Shown here: piece after piece, positions 41,713 to 50,769 of the stretch
Numbering within the stretch: position 1 is the stretch's first letter
Layout: each line of letters begins with the position of its first letter
Assembly: GCF_014654675.1 (NCBI RefSeq)
Contig: NZ_BNBC01000009.1
Location: forward strand, 146,464 to 210,463
Origin: Streptomyces spiralis
GTDB taxonomy: Bacteria > Actinomycetota > Actinomycetes > Streptomycetales > Streptomycetaceae
Length of the DNA: 64,000 nt
Direction: 5' to 3'
Position numbers and translations under genes: made by a program
The notes under the pieces: model-generated
The model's database searches: none
What the model saw: only the letters and a program-made list of their open reading frames with translations
Told to the model about the DNA's origin: nothing

Positions 41713-44568
41713 TCACGGCTTGAGCACCAGCGTGTCCCTGGTGCCCTTGTCGACCGCGTTCGCCGAGAACGACCACGGCAGCAGCTCCCCCTTGGCCCAC
41801 TTGCCCGTCTGGTCGGTGTAGTGGGCGCTGAAGGCGTGCCCGGAGGCGCCGGTGAGGTTGATCCACTTGGACTTGTCGAGGTCGGCGAGGTTGACCACCA
41901 TCCGCATGGACGGCACCCACACCACGTTGTAGCCGCCGGCGGCGTTCCACCCGGAGGCGTTGACCGCGGCCTCGCCGCCGCTGAGCTTCCAGGGGCCCCG
42001 GTTCAGCACGTACTTCAGGAAGCCGGGTCCCTCGGTGCCCAGGGTCTGGTTCTTCAGGAACAGGCGGTGCAGCCGGCCCCAGCTCCAGGTGTCGATGTCC
42101 TTGCCGAGCTTGGCGGTCAGCTCCCAGCGGGCGTCGATCATGGCGCGCTCGAACAGCTCGTCACGGTTGTCGGCCTTGGGCCGGCCGTAGCCCGACGCGG
42201 GCGCCTTCCACCAGTCGCTCTTCGGGTCGTTCACGAGGTTGCGGACCACCTCGAACCAGCGGTCGCCGCCGTCCGGCTGCGCCTGGTCGGCGTCCCGCTC
42301 GCCGCACTCGCGGACCTTGGTGGTCTCGTCGACCGGGCCGGTGTTGTCGGCCGGCTCCACCCACAGGCACTGGCCCTTGACCCGCAGCTCCTTGGGCAGC
42401 TTGTTGCCGAAGGCGAGCTTGAGGATGTTGCGCCAGACCGAGTTGAAGTAGGCGGCCGCCGCCGAGTCGGCGTCCTGGGTGTAGTCCCAGCCCTCCAGGA
42501 GCTTCTGGGCCTTGCGGACGTCCTTGTCGCCGATGTCGATCTTCAGCAGCATGGGCACCAGCAGCTTGGCGATCTCGCTGCTGTCGTCCGTCTGCATCTG
42601 CCGCATGTCGTCGGTGGAGATCTTGCCCCCGCCGTCGATCTTCGACTGGATCAGGTCGGTGATGCGCTGGCTGCGGGTGCCGTATCCCCAGTCCGTGGTG
42701 AGCGTGTACGGATAACCGGACTTGTCCGGATCGATGACGGCCTGGTTGGCGGTGACGATGTAGCCGCGCTTGGGGTTGTACTCGTAGGGCAGCTCGTCCT
42801 GCCCGAGGTAGCCGGTCCAGTCGTACCTGGAGTCCCAGCCCGGCGCGGGGACGGAGCCGTCGTCGTTCTTCGCGCGCGCGGGGATCCGGCCGGGCAGCGT
42901 GTAGCCGATGTTGTTCTCGGTGTCGGCGTAGATCAGGTTCTGCGAGGGCACGTCGAACAGGGCCGCCGCCGACCGGAAGCCGGCGAAGTCCTTGGCGCGG
43001 TCGATGGCGAAGACGGCGTCCATGGTGGTGCCCGGCTCGAGCGCGGTCCACTTCAGGGCCACGGCGTAACCGTCGCCGCGGTCCGGTGCCGCCGTGTTGA
43101 CCTGGGCCTTCTTGCCGACCTTGACCAGCTCGTCGTCGCGGTCGGACAGCAGCGGCATGCCGTCCTCGGTCTGCCGGACGACGATCTTCTTGGACGCGCC
43201 GCCGGCGACCTTGATGGTCTCCTCACGGCTCCGGAAGGGCACCGTCTTGTCGTCGCGCAGGTAGCCGTCGCCGCTGAGCTTCTCCAGGTACAGGTCGGTG
43301 ACGTCGACGCCAGAGTTGGTCATGCCCCAGGCGATGTTCTGGTTGTGGCCGATGATCACGCCGGGCATGCCCGCGAAGGTGTAGCCGGTGACGTCGTACG
43401 GGCACGCGGCGGACACCGAGCGGCAGTGCAGGCCCATCTGGTACCAGACGCCCGGCAGCGAGGGCGACAGGTGCGGATCGTTGGCGAGCAGCGGCTTGCC
43501 GGTGATGGTGTACTTCCCGGACACCACCCAGGAGTTGGAGCCGATGCCGTTGCCGTTCACGCCGACGGCGGTCGGCAGGTCCTGCATGACGTTGCGCAGG
43601 CCCATGAGCTGGCTCTGCACGCCGGAGGTGCCGGAGGTGGAGGACCCGCCCGTCGCGGCCTGGGTGCCGCCCGCGGAGCCGGTGGTGCCGGTCGTCTGCC
43701 CGGTCGTGCCGGCGGTTCCCGTCGAGGTGCCGGTGGTGCCGGTCATCGTCCCGGTGGTGCCGCTCGTGCTGCCGCCGCCGCTCGTCTCGAACGCCTTGGC
43801 GAGCTCGTCGTACTGACCCTGCGTGACGATCGGCTTGTTCCGGCTGTAGGGGTAGTCCGGGTAGAGGTCCTTGATCTGCTTGGGGCCGAGACGGCTGGTC
43901 ATCAGGGCGCGGTCGATCTCGTCCTGCATGTTGCCGCGCAGGTCCCAGGCCATCGCCTTCAGCCAGGAGACCGAGTCGACCGGGGTCCACTTCCCGGGCT
44001 TGTAGTCGTTGGTGAAGCCCAGGGCCGCGTACTCCAGGGAGATGTCCTTGGCGTCCCGGCCGTCGAGGTAGGCGTTGACGCCCTGGGAGTACGCCTGGAG
44101 GTACTTCTTGGTGGAGGCCGACAGCTTCTTGTCGTACTCCTCCTTGGCGACCCGGTCCCAGCCCAGGGTGCGCAGGAACGCGTCGTTGTCGACCTGGCTC
44201 TTGCCGAACATCTCCGACAGGCGCCCGGAGGTCATGTGCCGGCGCACGTCCATCTCGTAGAACCGGTCCTGGGCCTGGACGTAGCCCTGCGCCATGAACA
44301 GGTCCTCGGCCGAGGAGGCGTAGATCTGCGGGATGCCGTAGCCGTCCCGCTTGACGTCGACCGGGCCCGACAGGCCCTGGAGCGTGATCGAGCCCTTGGT
44401 CTGCGGGAAGGAGGCGCGGACGGTGCTGATGGACCAGTAGGCCCCGTAGGCGATGCCGCCGATGATGGCCAGCACCAGGACGAGCACGACGAGTCGGGCT
44501 TTTCGCCCCTTCTTCCTGCCGGACTTGCCGGGCTTGTCACCCGTTGAGGCGGTGGTGTTGGGGGGCAT
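41713..44568 (-). CDS. Penicillin-acylase-family Ntn hydrolase, membrane-anchored
   Basis: A 951-residue amidohydrolase precursor of the penicillin/cephalosporin/AHL-acylase family. A basic N-terminus and single membrane segment (about residues 26-48) place it outside the membrane. The alpha chain contains the VDVKRDGYGIPQIYAS block (about 70). Autocatalytic cleavage is expected before Ser344 (GIGSNSWVV), making it the N-terminal nucleophile of the beta chain. Unusually, just before the cleavage site there is a ~55-residue Gly/Thr/Ser-only linker (about 258-315). The ATG has AAGGA at 5 nt. Biological substrates may include acyl-homoserine lactones, lipopeptides or beta-lactams; not resolved. 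Confidence 0.9.
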   Translation of the reverse strand: MPPNTTASTGDKPGKSGRKKGRKARLVVLVLVLAIIGGIAYGAYWSISTVRASFPQTKGSITLQGLSGPVDVKRDGYGIPQIYASSAEDLFMAQGYVQAQDRFYEMDVRRHMTSGRLSEMFGKSQVDNDAFLRTLGWDRVAKEEYDKKLSASTKKYLQAYSQGVNAYLDGRDAKDISLEYAALGFTNDYKPGKWTPVDSVSWLKAMAWDLRGNMQDEIDRALMTSRLGPKQIKDLYPDYPYSRNKPIVTQGQYDELAKAFETSGGGSTSGTTGTMTGTTGTSTGTAGTTGQTTGTTGSAGGTQAATGGSSTSGTSGVQSQLMGLRNVMQDLPTAVGVNGNGIGSNSWVVSGKYTITGKPLLANDPHLSPSLPGVWYQMGLHCRSVSAACPYDVTGYTFAGMPGVIIGHNQNIAWGMTNSGVDVTDLYLEKLSGDGYLRDDKTVPFRSREETIKVAGGASKKIVVRQTEDGMPLLSDRDDELVKVGKKAQVNTAAPDRGDGYAVALKWTALEPGTTMDAVFAIDRAKDFAGFRSAAALFDVPSQNLIYADTENNIGYTLPGRIPARAKNDDGSVPAPGWDSRYDWTGYLGQDELPYEYNPKRGYIVTANQAVIDPDKSGYPYTLTTDWGYGTRSQRITDLIQSKIDGGGKISTDDMRQMQTDDSSEIAKLLVPMLLKIDIGDKDVRKAQKLLEGWDYTQDADSAAAAYFNSVWRNILKLAFGNKLPKELRVKGQCLWVEPADNTGPVDETTKVRECGERDADQAQPDGGDRWFEVVRNLVNDPKSDWWKAPASGYGRPKADNRDELFERAMIDARWELTAKLGKDIDTWSWGRLHRLFLKNQTLGTEGPGFLKYVLNRGPWKLSGGEAAVNASGWNAAGGYNVVWVPSMRMVVNLADLDKSKWINLTGASGHAFSAHYTDQTGKWAKGELLPWSFSANAVDKGTRDTLVLKP

Positions 44569-44870
44569 CGCTGTCCTTGCTGTCCTAACGCGAGCGGCAG
44601 GCGGTACTGGAGTGCTGGAGCAACCATAGGCGCAGGGGCCGGTACCACTTGACGCGGAGTCGGGTCCGAGCGCGGACGAGCGTTCGATCTCGGCCCTTCA
44701 AGCGTCAAGAAAGCGTCAAGAGTTAGGTAAGGTAATGAAGTAATCGGAGGCTCGGAACGCCGGACCACCGGGGCCGGGCACGCCGGAAAGCCGGAGTGCC
44801 GGAAGGCCGGAGTGCCGGAAAGCCGAGAGGACCCGATCGGAGAACCCGGAACGCGGGGAAGGAAGCGCCA
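44569..44870. promoter_or_regulatory. Intergenic region with 11-bp direct repeats
   Basis: Divergent spacer of about 300 bp. 44700-44710 and 44711-44721 are two exact tandem copies of aagcgtcaaga, the spacing typical of OmpR-family response-regulator sites; a third TCAAG lies 7 nt upstream. A TTAGGTAAGGTAAT AT-rich stretch follows (44723-44736), and 44757-44826 is a run of gccggagtgccgga-like repeats. No gene is called here. Confidence 0.5.
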
Positions 44871-46391
44871 CTGACTGTTCACCACCTCAACCAGCTCCTG
44901 CTCGCCTGCTCCCTCGTCCTGCTCGTCGCCGTGGCAGCGGTACGGATCTCCTCGCGCAGCGGGCTCCCCAGCCTGCTCGTGTACCTGGGGATCGGCATCG
45001 GCATGGGCGCGGACGGCATCGGCCACATCCGCTTCGACAACGCCGAGCTGACCCAGATCATCGGCTACGCGGCCCTCGTCGTGATCCTCGCCGAGGGCGG
45101 ACTCGGCACGAAGTGGAAGGAGATCAAACCGGTCCTGCCGTCCGCCTGCGCGCTCGCGCTGCTCGGGGTCGCGACGAGCGTCGCCGTCACGGCCGCCGGC
45201 GCCCACTACCTGGTCGGTCTCGACTGGCGCCCTGCGCTCATCATCGGTGCGGTGGTGTCCTCCACGGACGCGGCGGCCGTCTTCTCGGTCCTGCGGCGCA
45301 TCCCCCTTCCCGCGCGCGTGAAGGGCACGCTCGAGGCCGAGTCCGGCTTCAACGACGCGCCCGTGGTCATCCTGGTCGTCGCCTTCTCCACCACCGGGCC
45401 GGTCGAGCACTGGTACACCCTGGTGGGCGAGATGGCCCTCGAGCTGGCCATCGGCGCGGCCGTCGGCCTCGCGGTGGGCTGGCTCGGCTCCTCGGCCCTC
45501 AAGCACGTCGCCCTGCCCGCCTCCGGCCTGTACCCGATCGCCGTGATGGCGATCGCGGTCACGGCCTACGCCGCCGGGGCCCTGGCGCACGGCAGCGGCT
45601 TCCTCGCCGTCTACCTGGCGGCGATGCTGCTCGGCAACGCCAAACTGCCGCACTGGCCGGCCACGCGCGGCTTCGCCGAAGGGCTCGGCTGGATCGCCCA
45701 GATCGGCATGTTCGTCCTGCTCGGCCTGCTGGTCACCCCGCACGAACTGGGCGACGACATCGTGCCCGCCCTGCTCATCGGCCTGGTGCTGACCATGGTC
45801 GCGCGACCGCTGAGCGTCGTGGTCAGCCTGCTGCCGTTCCGCGTGCCGTGGCCGGAGCAGGCCCTGATGTCCTGGGCCGGGCTGCGCGGCGCCGTGCCCA
45901 TCATCCTGGCGACCATCCCCATGGTGAACGGCGTCGACACCACCCACCGCATCTTCAACATCGTCTTCGTCCTGGTCGTCGTCTACACCCTCGTCCAGGG
46001 GCCGACCCTGCCCTGGCTGGCCGGCCGGCTGCGCCTCGGCGAACCCCAGGAAGCCGCCGACCTCGGCATCGAGTCGGCGCCTCTGGAGCGGCTGCGCGGC
46101 CATCTGCTGTCCGTCGCCATCCCGGAGGGGTCGCTGATGCACGGCGTGGAGATCAACGAGCTGCGGCTGCCCGCCGGGTCCGCGGTCACCCTGGTGGTCC
46201 GCGACGGAAAATCGTTTGTTCCGCTGCCCACCACGGTCCTGCGGCGCGGCGACGAACTCCTCGTGGTCACCACCGACCCCGTCCGTGAGGCCGCGGAACG
46301 CCGCCTGCGCGCGGTCGGCCGCGGCGGCAAGCTGGCGGACTGGCTGGGCGCCGACGGCCCCGGAGAGGGGCGTCACGGCCGCGGTCGGTGA
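44871..46391 (+). CDS. CPA-type K+(Na+)/H+ antiporter with C-terminal RCK_C domain
   Basis: A 506-residue cation/proton antiporter of the NhaP2/CvrA kind. Twelve or so hydrophobic segments fill residues about 5-400, with the ion-binding SGFNDAPVVIL motif (about 160-170), VSSTDAAAVF (about 133) and AGLRGAVPIILAT (about 345). The last ~80 residues (LLSVAIPEGS... LLVVTTDP) form a TrkA-C/RCK_C module that in related antiporters binds c-di-AMP. The apparent start is a CTG at 44871: AAGGA is 7 nt upstream and the product then begins (M)TVHHLNQLLL. The next upstream conventional start (GTG 44796) would add a leader encoded by simple repeats. Confidence 0.88.
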   Translation: MTVHHLNQLLLACSLVLLVAVAAVRISSRSGLPSLLVYLGIGIGMGADGIGHIRFDNAELTQIIGYAALVVILAEGGLGTKWKEIKPVLPSACALALLGVATSVAVTAAGAHYLVGLDWRPALIIGAVVSSTDAAAVFSVLRRIPLPARVKGTLEAESGFNDAPVVILVVAFSTTGPVEHWYTLVGEMALELAIGAAVGLAVGWLGSSALKHVALPASGLYPIAVMAIAVTAYAAGALAHGSGFLAVYLAAMLLGNAKLPHWPATRGFAEGLGWIAQIGMFVLLGLLVTPHELGDDIVPALLIGLVLTMVARPLSVVVSLLPFRVPWPEQALMSWAGLRGAVPIILATIPMVNGVDTTHRIFNIVFVLVVVYTLVQGPTLPWLAGRLRLGEPQEAADLGIESAPLERLRGHLLSVAIPEGSLMHGVEINELRLPAGSAVTLVVRDGKSFVPLPTTVLRRGDELLVVTTDPVREAAERRLRAVGRGGKLADWLGADGPGEGRHGRGR

Positions 46392-46672
46392 GGGAACGTT
46401 TCCCGTACGTGCCCGCGCGCCGAGCGCTCCGGAACCCAGGCGAACACCGGCCATGGTGCTCACTTTCACAGGGGCACAAGCCCATCACCCCTGTACGATG
46501 AAGGCGCACCTTGATCGAACCAACTCTGCCTGACGCAGAGCTGGCGCGACCGTATGGCGGCCGGGCCACCCCCGAAGCGGGCGCCGGCATCTACCGCAGT
46601 CCGCGCAAGAGGACAGCTCTCGGCGCGCCCGCACAAGGGGCCGCGCTACCAGGCGGCAGAAAGGCACGGGCC

Positions 46673-47971
46673 GTGGGATCCGCGGTCACCACCACCGACC
46701 CCGCGACGACCTCGCCGGCGTCCTCCCGCCCGGGATACGGGCAACTGCTGCGCACCCGCGGCGCCTGGACGTTCCTGCTCCCCGGCTTCGCGGCCCGCCA
46801 GCCGTTCGCGATGCTGACCATCTCCATCGTGCTGCTCGTGCAGCACACCACCGGCTCCTACGGCTCGGCGGGCGCCACCGCGGCCGTCACCGGCGTCGCC
46901 ATGGCGCTGTTCGCGCCGTACAGCGGGCGCCTCGCCGACCGCTACGGACAGCGCGCCGTCCTGCTTCCGGGCGTCCTGGTGCACGCCCTGGCCGGGCTGA
47001 CGCTGACGGCCCTCGCCCTGGCGCACGCACCCCTGTGGGCGCTGTTCGCGGCGGCCGTGCCGACCGGCGCCTCGGTGCCGCAGATCGGGCCCATGGTGCG
47101 GGCCCGCTGGGGCGTGACTCTGAAGGACTCACCGCTGATGACCACCGCGGCGGCCTTCGAGTCGGTCACCGACGAGCTCACCTTCGTCCTCGGCCCGCTG
47201 CTGGCCACCGCCCTGTGCACGGCCGTCGCGCCGGCGGCGGGTCTGCTCACCGAGGCATCGCTGACCCTGGTCGGCGGTCTGCTGTTCGCCGCGCAGAGGC
47301 GCACCCAGCCGCCCGTGGGTGCCGACGGCGGGCACGCGCGCGTGGAGCACGCCTCCGCCCTGCGCATCCCCGGTGTGCGCGTGCTGGTCGTGGCCTTCCT
47401 CGGCATCGGCACGGTCTTCGGCGGCATGCAGGTCTCGCTGGCCGCGTTCACCGAGTCGATCGGCGAGCCCGGCCTCAACGGTGTGCTGTACGGGACGTTC
47501 GCCGCGGGCAACATGCTCTCCGGCATCGTCTGCGGCGCCCTCGCCTGGAAGACGGCCCCGCAACACCGCCTGGTCGTCGGCTACACGGCCCTGGCGGTGG
47601 CCGCGTCCGCGCTGTGGAGCGCCCACTCGGTGCTCCTGCTGGCCGCGCTCGGCCTCCTGGTGGGCATGTGCATCGCGCCCGCCCTGATCACCGGCTACAC
47701 CCTGGTCGAGGGCCTGGTCCCGGCCGGCGCCCGCACCGAGGCGTTCACCTGGCTCACCGGCGCGGTCGCCCTCGGCCAGGCGGCCGCCGTCACCGTCGCG
47801 GGGCAGCTGGAGGACCGCCTGTGGGTCGGCGCCGGATTCCTGGTCCCGACGACCGGCACGGTGCTCGCCCTGACGACCCTCGTGACCCTGCGGTCGCGGC
47901 TCGCCACCCGGGCCCACAGCCGCACCGTGGCGCGTGGCGTCGGTCACCGCGCCCCCGCCACAGTGGACTGA
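46673..47971 (+). CDS. MFS transporter
   Basis: A 432-residue major-facilitator protein with twelve hydrophobic segments. The loop 2-3 motif is PYSGRLADRYGQR (about residues 80-92), typical of drug/proton antiporters, and a central charged linker (QRRTQPPVGADGGHARVEH) separates the halves. The GTG at 46673 is chosen because AAAGG lies 8 nt upstream. An earlier frame from 46511 would add ~50 residues that are not membrane-protein-like. It follows the antiporter by 281 bp with its own leader, which contains a small CTCTGC/GCAGAG hairpin. Substrate unknown. Confidence 0.87.
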   Translation: MGSAVTTTDPATTSPASSRPGYGQLLRTRGAWTFLLPGFAARQPFAMLTISIVLLVQHTTGSYGSAGATAAVTGVAMALFAPYSGRLADRYGQRAVLLPGVLVHALAGLTLTALALAHAPLWALFAAAVPTGASVPQIGPMVRARWGVTLKDSPLMTTAAAFESVTDELTFVLGPLLATALCTAVAPAAGLLTEASLTLVGGLLFAAQRRTQPPVGADGGHARVEHASALRIPGVRVLVVAFLGIGTVFGGMQVSLAAFTESIGEPGLNGVLYGTFAAGNMLSGIVCGALAWKTAPQHRLVVGYTALAVAASALWSAHSVLLLAALGLLVGMCIAPALITGYTLVEGLVPAGARTEAFTWLTGAVALGQAAAVTVAGQLEDRLWVGAGFLVPTTGTVLALTTLVTLRSRLATRAHSRTVARGVGHRAPATVD

Positions 47972-48038
47972 TCCCACGGAATACGTCACTATGGATCGTC
48001 GTTAGCACTCATCGAGTGAGAGTGCCAGGAGGAAGACA

Positions 48039-48365
48039 GTGCCCACCTACCAGTACCAGTGCACCGAGTGCGGCGAGGGCCTCGAGGCGGTGCAGAAGTT
48101 CACCGACGACGCGCTCACCGAGTGCCCCAACTGCGGTGGCCGCCTGAAGAAGGTGTTCTCCGCGGTCGGCATTGTCTTCAAGGGCTCCGGCTTCTACCGC
48201 AACGACAGCCGCGGCTCCTCGTCGAGCAGCAGCCCGGCGTCGTCGAAGCCGTCGAACGGCTCCGGCGCCTCGTCGTCCGGGTCGTCCGGCTCCGGCTCGT
48301 CGTCTTCGTCTTCGTCGTCCTCGTCGTCTTCCTCGACGGGCTCGGCGAGCAGCTCCGCCGCCTGA
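48039..48365 (+). CDS. FmdB-like zinc-ribbon protein with poly-Ser tail
   Basis: A 108-residue protein of the FmdB/CxxC_CXXC_SSSS family. The N-terminal ~55 residues hold the zinc ribbon (CTEC at about 8-11 and CPNC at about 29-32) ending in KGSGFYRND. The rest is a low-complexity Ser/Gly tail encoded by repeated TCG/TCC/TCT codons. The tail is typical of the family's actinobacterial members, which often sit near mscL or 5-FCL genes, as here. Function unproven; a transcription-related role has been proposed for FmdB itself. Confidence 0.88.
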   Translation: MPTYQYQCTECGEGLEAVQKFTDDALTECPNCGGRLKKVFSAVGIVFKGSGFYRNDSRGSSSSSSPASSKPSNGSGASSSGSSGSGSSSSSSSSSSSSSTGSASSSAA

Positions 48366-48443
48366 CCCCACCGCTTCACGGGACCCTGCCGTCATCGGAC
48401 GGCGGGGTCCTCGGCGTTCACACGGACGGCTAGTGTGCTGCTC

Positions 48444-49277
48444 ATGGCGAACGCAGAGATCGGTGTCATCGGCGGTTCCGGCTTCTACTCGTTCCTGGAC
48501 GACGTGACCGAGGTCCAGGTGAACACTCCGTACGGGGCACCCAGCGACTCCCTCTTCCTCGGCGAGATCGCCGGCCGTCGGGTGGCCTTCCTGCCCCGGC
48601 ACGGCCGCGGCCACCACCTTCCGCCGCACCGCATCAACTACCGGGCCAACCTGTGGGCGCTGCGCTCGGTGGGCGTGCGCCAGGTCCTCGGCCCCTGCGC
48701 GGTGGGCGGCCTGCGGCCCGAGTACGGGCCGGGCACGCTGCTCGTGCCGGACCAGTTCGTCGACCGTACGAAGTCGCGGGAGCAGACCTACTTCGACGGG
48801 CTTCCGCTGGCCGACGGCTCGCTGCCGAACGTGGTGCACGTCTCCCTCGCCGACCCCTACTGCCCCACCGGCCGCGCGGCCGCGCTGAAGGCGGCGCGCG
48901 GTCGGGACTGGGACGCGGTCGACGGCGGCACGCTGGTCGTGGTGGAGGGGCCGCGCTTCTCCACCCGCGCCGAATCGCTGTGGCACCAGGCGCAGGGCTG
49001 GTCCGTGGTGGGCATGACCGGCCACCCCGAGGCGGCGCTCGCCCGGGAGCTGGAGCTCTGCTACACCTCGCTGACGCTGGTCACCGACCTCGACGCGGGC
49101 GCCGAGACCGGCGAGGGCGTCTCCCACGAGGAGGTGCTGCGGGTCTTCGCCGCCAACGTGGAACGGCTGCGCAGCGTGCTGTTCGACACGGTGGCCGCGC
49201 TGCCCGCCACCGGAGAACGGGACTGCGCGTGCGCGACCGCGCTCGGCGGGATGGACCCGGGGTTCGTGCTGCCGTAG
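48444..49277 (+). CDS. mtnP: S-methyl-5'-thioadenosine phosphorylase
   Basis: A 277-residue purine/MTA phosphorylase of the trimeric family II, which salvages methylthioadenosine from polyamine synthesis to adenine and methylthioribose-1-phosphate. Signatures: IGVIGGSGFYSF (N-terminus), FLPRHGRGHHLPPHRINYRAN (phosphate and substrate loop, about 45-65) and VVGMTGHPEAALARELELCY (about 188-207). The ATG at 48444 has no ribosome-binding site, but TAGTGT lies 7 nt upstream, implying a leaderless mRNA; a GTG at 48435 is in frame. Close family members act on other 6-oxopurine nucleosides, so MTA preference is probable rather than certain. Confidence 0.88.
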   Translation: MANAEIGVIGGSGFYSFLDDVTEVQVNTPYGAPSDSLFLGEIAGRRVAFLPRHGRGHHLPPHRINYRANLWALRSVGVRQVLGPCAVGGLRPEYGPGTLLVPDQFVDRTKSREQTYFDGLPLADGSLPNVVHVSLADPYCPTGRAAALKAARGRDWDAVDGGTLVVVEGPRFSTRAESLWHQAQGWSVVGMTGHPEAALARELELCYTSLTLVTDLDAGAETGEGVSHEEVLRVFAANVERLRSVLFDTVAALPATGERDCACATALGGMDPGFVLP

Positions 49278-49454
49278 GGGAGCCTGCCGGCCTCCCTCGG
49301 GTACGGAAACGTGCCGGAATGCCACGTTCGGGTGACGGGGTTTTCCACAACCCGTGAGTAGCGCACGGGCTCCGGCGGGCGGCGGTGCGATGCCTCATCG
49401 TGGGCGTCGCAAGCCGTTTCCCGCCGATCCCGCACCGTAGGTGGTGGTCTCCTC

Positions 49455-50162
49455 ATGTCCGTGCCGTCGCCGACGTCCTCGCCGTCCTGGTCGCGCCGGC
49501 CGTCCGAGTCGCTCAGGTCGCTCGGGGCGCTCCAGTCCTTCCGGTCGCTCCCGTTCGCATCCTCGGCCCGCACATCTCCGTTCCCGCCGGGCACGGACGT
49601 GCCGGCCACGTGCGAGGTGCCGCACTTCGCGCCGGTGCGCGTGCGGGACGGGCGGTGCGGGCTGCGCCGGCTCGTACGGCACCGGCGGCGGGCCATGGCC
49701 GCGGGTCTGGCCGTCACGGCGGCCGCGCTGGTGGCCGCTGGTCCGCGGGCCGCCTCGGATCCTCCGCGCGGCGGTCCGGCCCGCGGGCATCCGGTGCGCG
49801 CGGCCGGCACCTTGTCGAACGGACTCGGGACCCGGTGCGCGGACGCGGGGCGGACGGTGACCGTGCCCGTGCGCCTCGCCGACGCGGCCACGGTCCGGCT
49901 GCTGCGGCCCGGTGACCGGGTGGACGTGATCGCCGCGGAGGACCCGGCGGTGGGCGGCCGGGCCCGGGTGGTCGCGCGCGGAGCGCGGGTGGCGAGGGTG
50001 CCGGAGCCCGTGACCGACGGCGCGGCGGTGGGCGAGGGCGGGAGCGGGAGCGGCGGCGCGGGTGGGGGCGGGGCGCTTGTCGCACTCTCGGTACCGCGTT
50101 CGGCCGCGGCGGGCCTGGCCGGGGCGAGTGCGACGGCCCGATTGGCGGTGACCCTGTGGTGA
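49455..50162 (+). CDS. SAF/CpaB-like membrane protein
   Basis: A 235-residue protein: a Ser/Pro-rich N-terminus, an Arg-rich stretch, one membrane segment (about 80-98, AMAAGLAVTAAALVAAG) and an external domain resembling RcpC/CpaB (VTVPVRLADAATVRLLRPGDRVDVIA and DPAVGGRARVVARGARVARVPE, about 135-190), the SAF-fold subunit associated with Flp/Tad pilus assembly. No other tad genes are nearby, so it is probably an orphan. The start is uncertain; the N-terminal Ser/Pro region is low-complexity and a later start is possible. It ends 58 bp before mscL. Confidence 0.75.
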   Translation: MSVPSPTSSPSWSRRPSESLRSLGALQSFRSLPFASSARTSPFPPGTDVPATCEVPHFAPVRVRDGRCGLRRLVRHRRRAMAAGLAVTAAALVAAGPRAASDPPRGGPARGHPVRAAGTLSNGLGTRCADAGRTVTVPVRLADAATVRLLRPGDRVDVIAAEDPAVGGRARVVARGARVARVPEPVTDGAAVGEGGSGSGGAGGGGALVALSVPRSAAAGLAGASATARLAVTLW

Positions 50163-50219
50163 CCCGTAGGTTGCTGAACTGTTTGTTCTACAACCCGCTT
50201 GTCCGAGGAGGGGCCGCAG

Positions 50220-50690
50220 GTGAGCGCGAAGAAGGACCCGAGCGTCTGGGAGGGCTTCAGGGCCTTCCTGATGCGCGGGAACGTCGTGGATCTGGCCGTC
50301 GCGGTGGTCGTCGGCGCCGCCTTCACCAACATCGTCAACGCGGTGGTGAAGGGCGTCATCAGCCCGGTGGTCGGGGCGATCGGCACCCAGAACCTCGATC
50401 ACTACAGCTCGTGCCTGAGCACTTCGTGCAAGGGCGCCCAGGGCATCCAGATCATGTGGGGCTCGGTCCTCGGCGCCACGCTGCAGTTCCTGATCACCGC
50501 AGCGGTGGTCTACTTCCTGATGGTGCTGCCCATGGCGAAGTTCCTGGCCCGGCAGGAGGCGCGGAAGAAGGCCCGGGAGGGCACGCACGAGGTCATCGAG
50601 GTGACCGAGCTTCAGGTGCTCAAGGAGATCCGCGACGAGCTGGTCGCCCAGCGCGGCGGCGGCGCCCGGGCGGAGTACGAGCGGCGCTAG
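50220..50690 (+). CDS. mscL: Large-conductance mechanosensitive channel
   Basis: A 156-residue MscL, which opens under membrane tension to release solutes in osmotic downshock. The conserved first half is unmistakable: WEGFRAFLMRGNVVDLAVAVVVGAAFTNIVNAVV (helices S1/M1, residues about 9-42), then the second helix (about 80-100) and a charged C-terminal bundle. The loop between the helices (QNLDHYSSCLSTSCKGAQGIQ) is longer than in E. coli and has two cysteines. The GTG at 50220 has AGGAG 9 nt upstream; a TTG at 50199 is less likely. Confidence 0.95.
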   Translation: MSAKKDPSVWEGFRAFLMRGNVVDLAVAVVVGAAFTNIVNAVVKGVISPVVGAIGTQNLDHYSSCLSTSCKGAQGIQIMWGSVLGATLQFLITAAVVYFLMVLPMAKFLARQEARKKAREGTHEVIEVTELQVLKEIRDELVAQRGGGARAEYERR

Positions 50691-50769
50691 CGGCAGCGAT
50701 CGCGGCCGGACGGGCCGACCGCTCGCGGAACGGGCCGTTCCGCCGGTGCCAGAGGCCGTTCCGCCGGTG

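Noticed and set aside
49336..49352. DnaA-box-like TTTTCCACA with a small GGGTT/AACCC dyad
   Set aside because: A single imperfect box with no cluster; not evidence for an origin.
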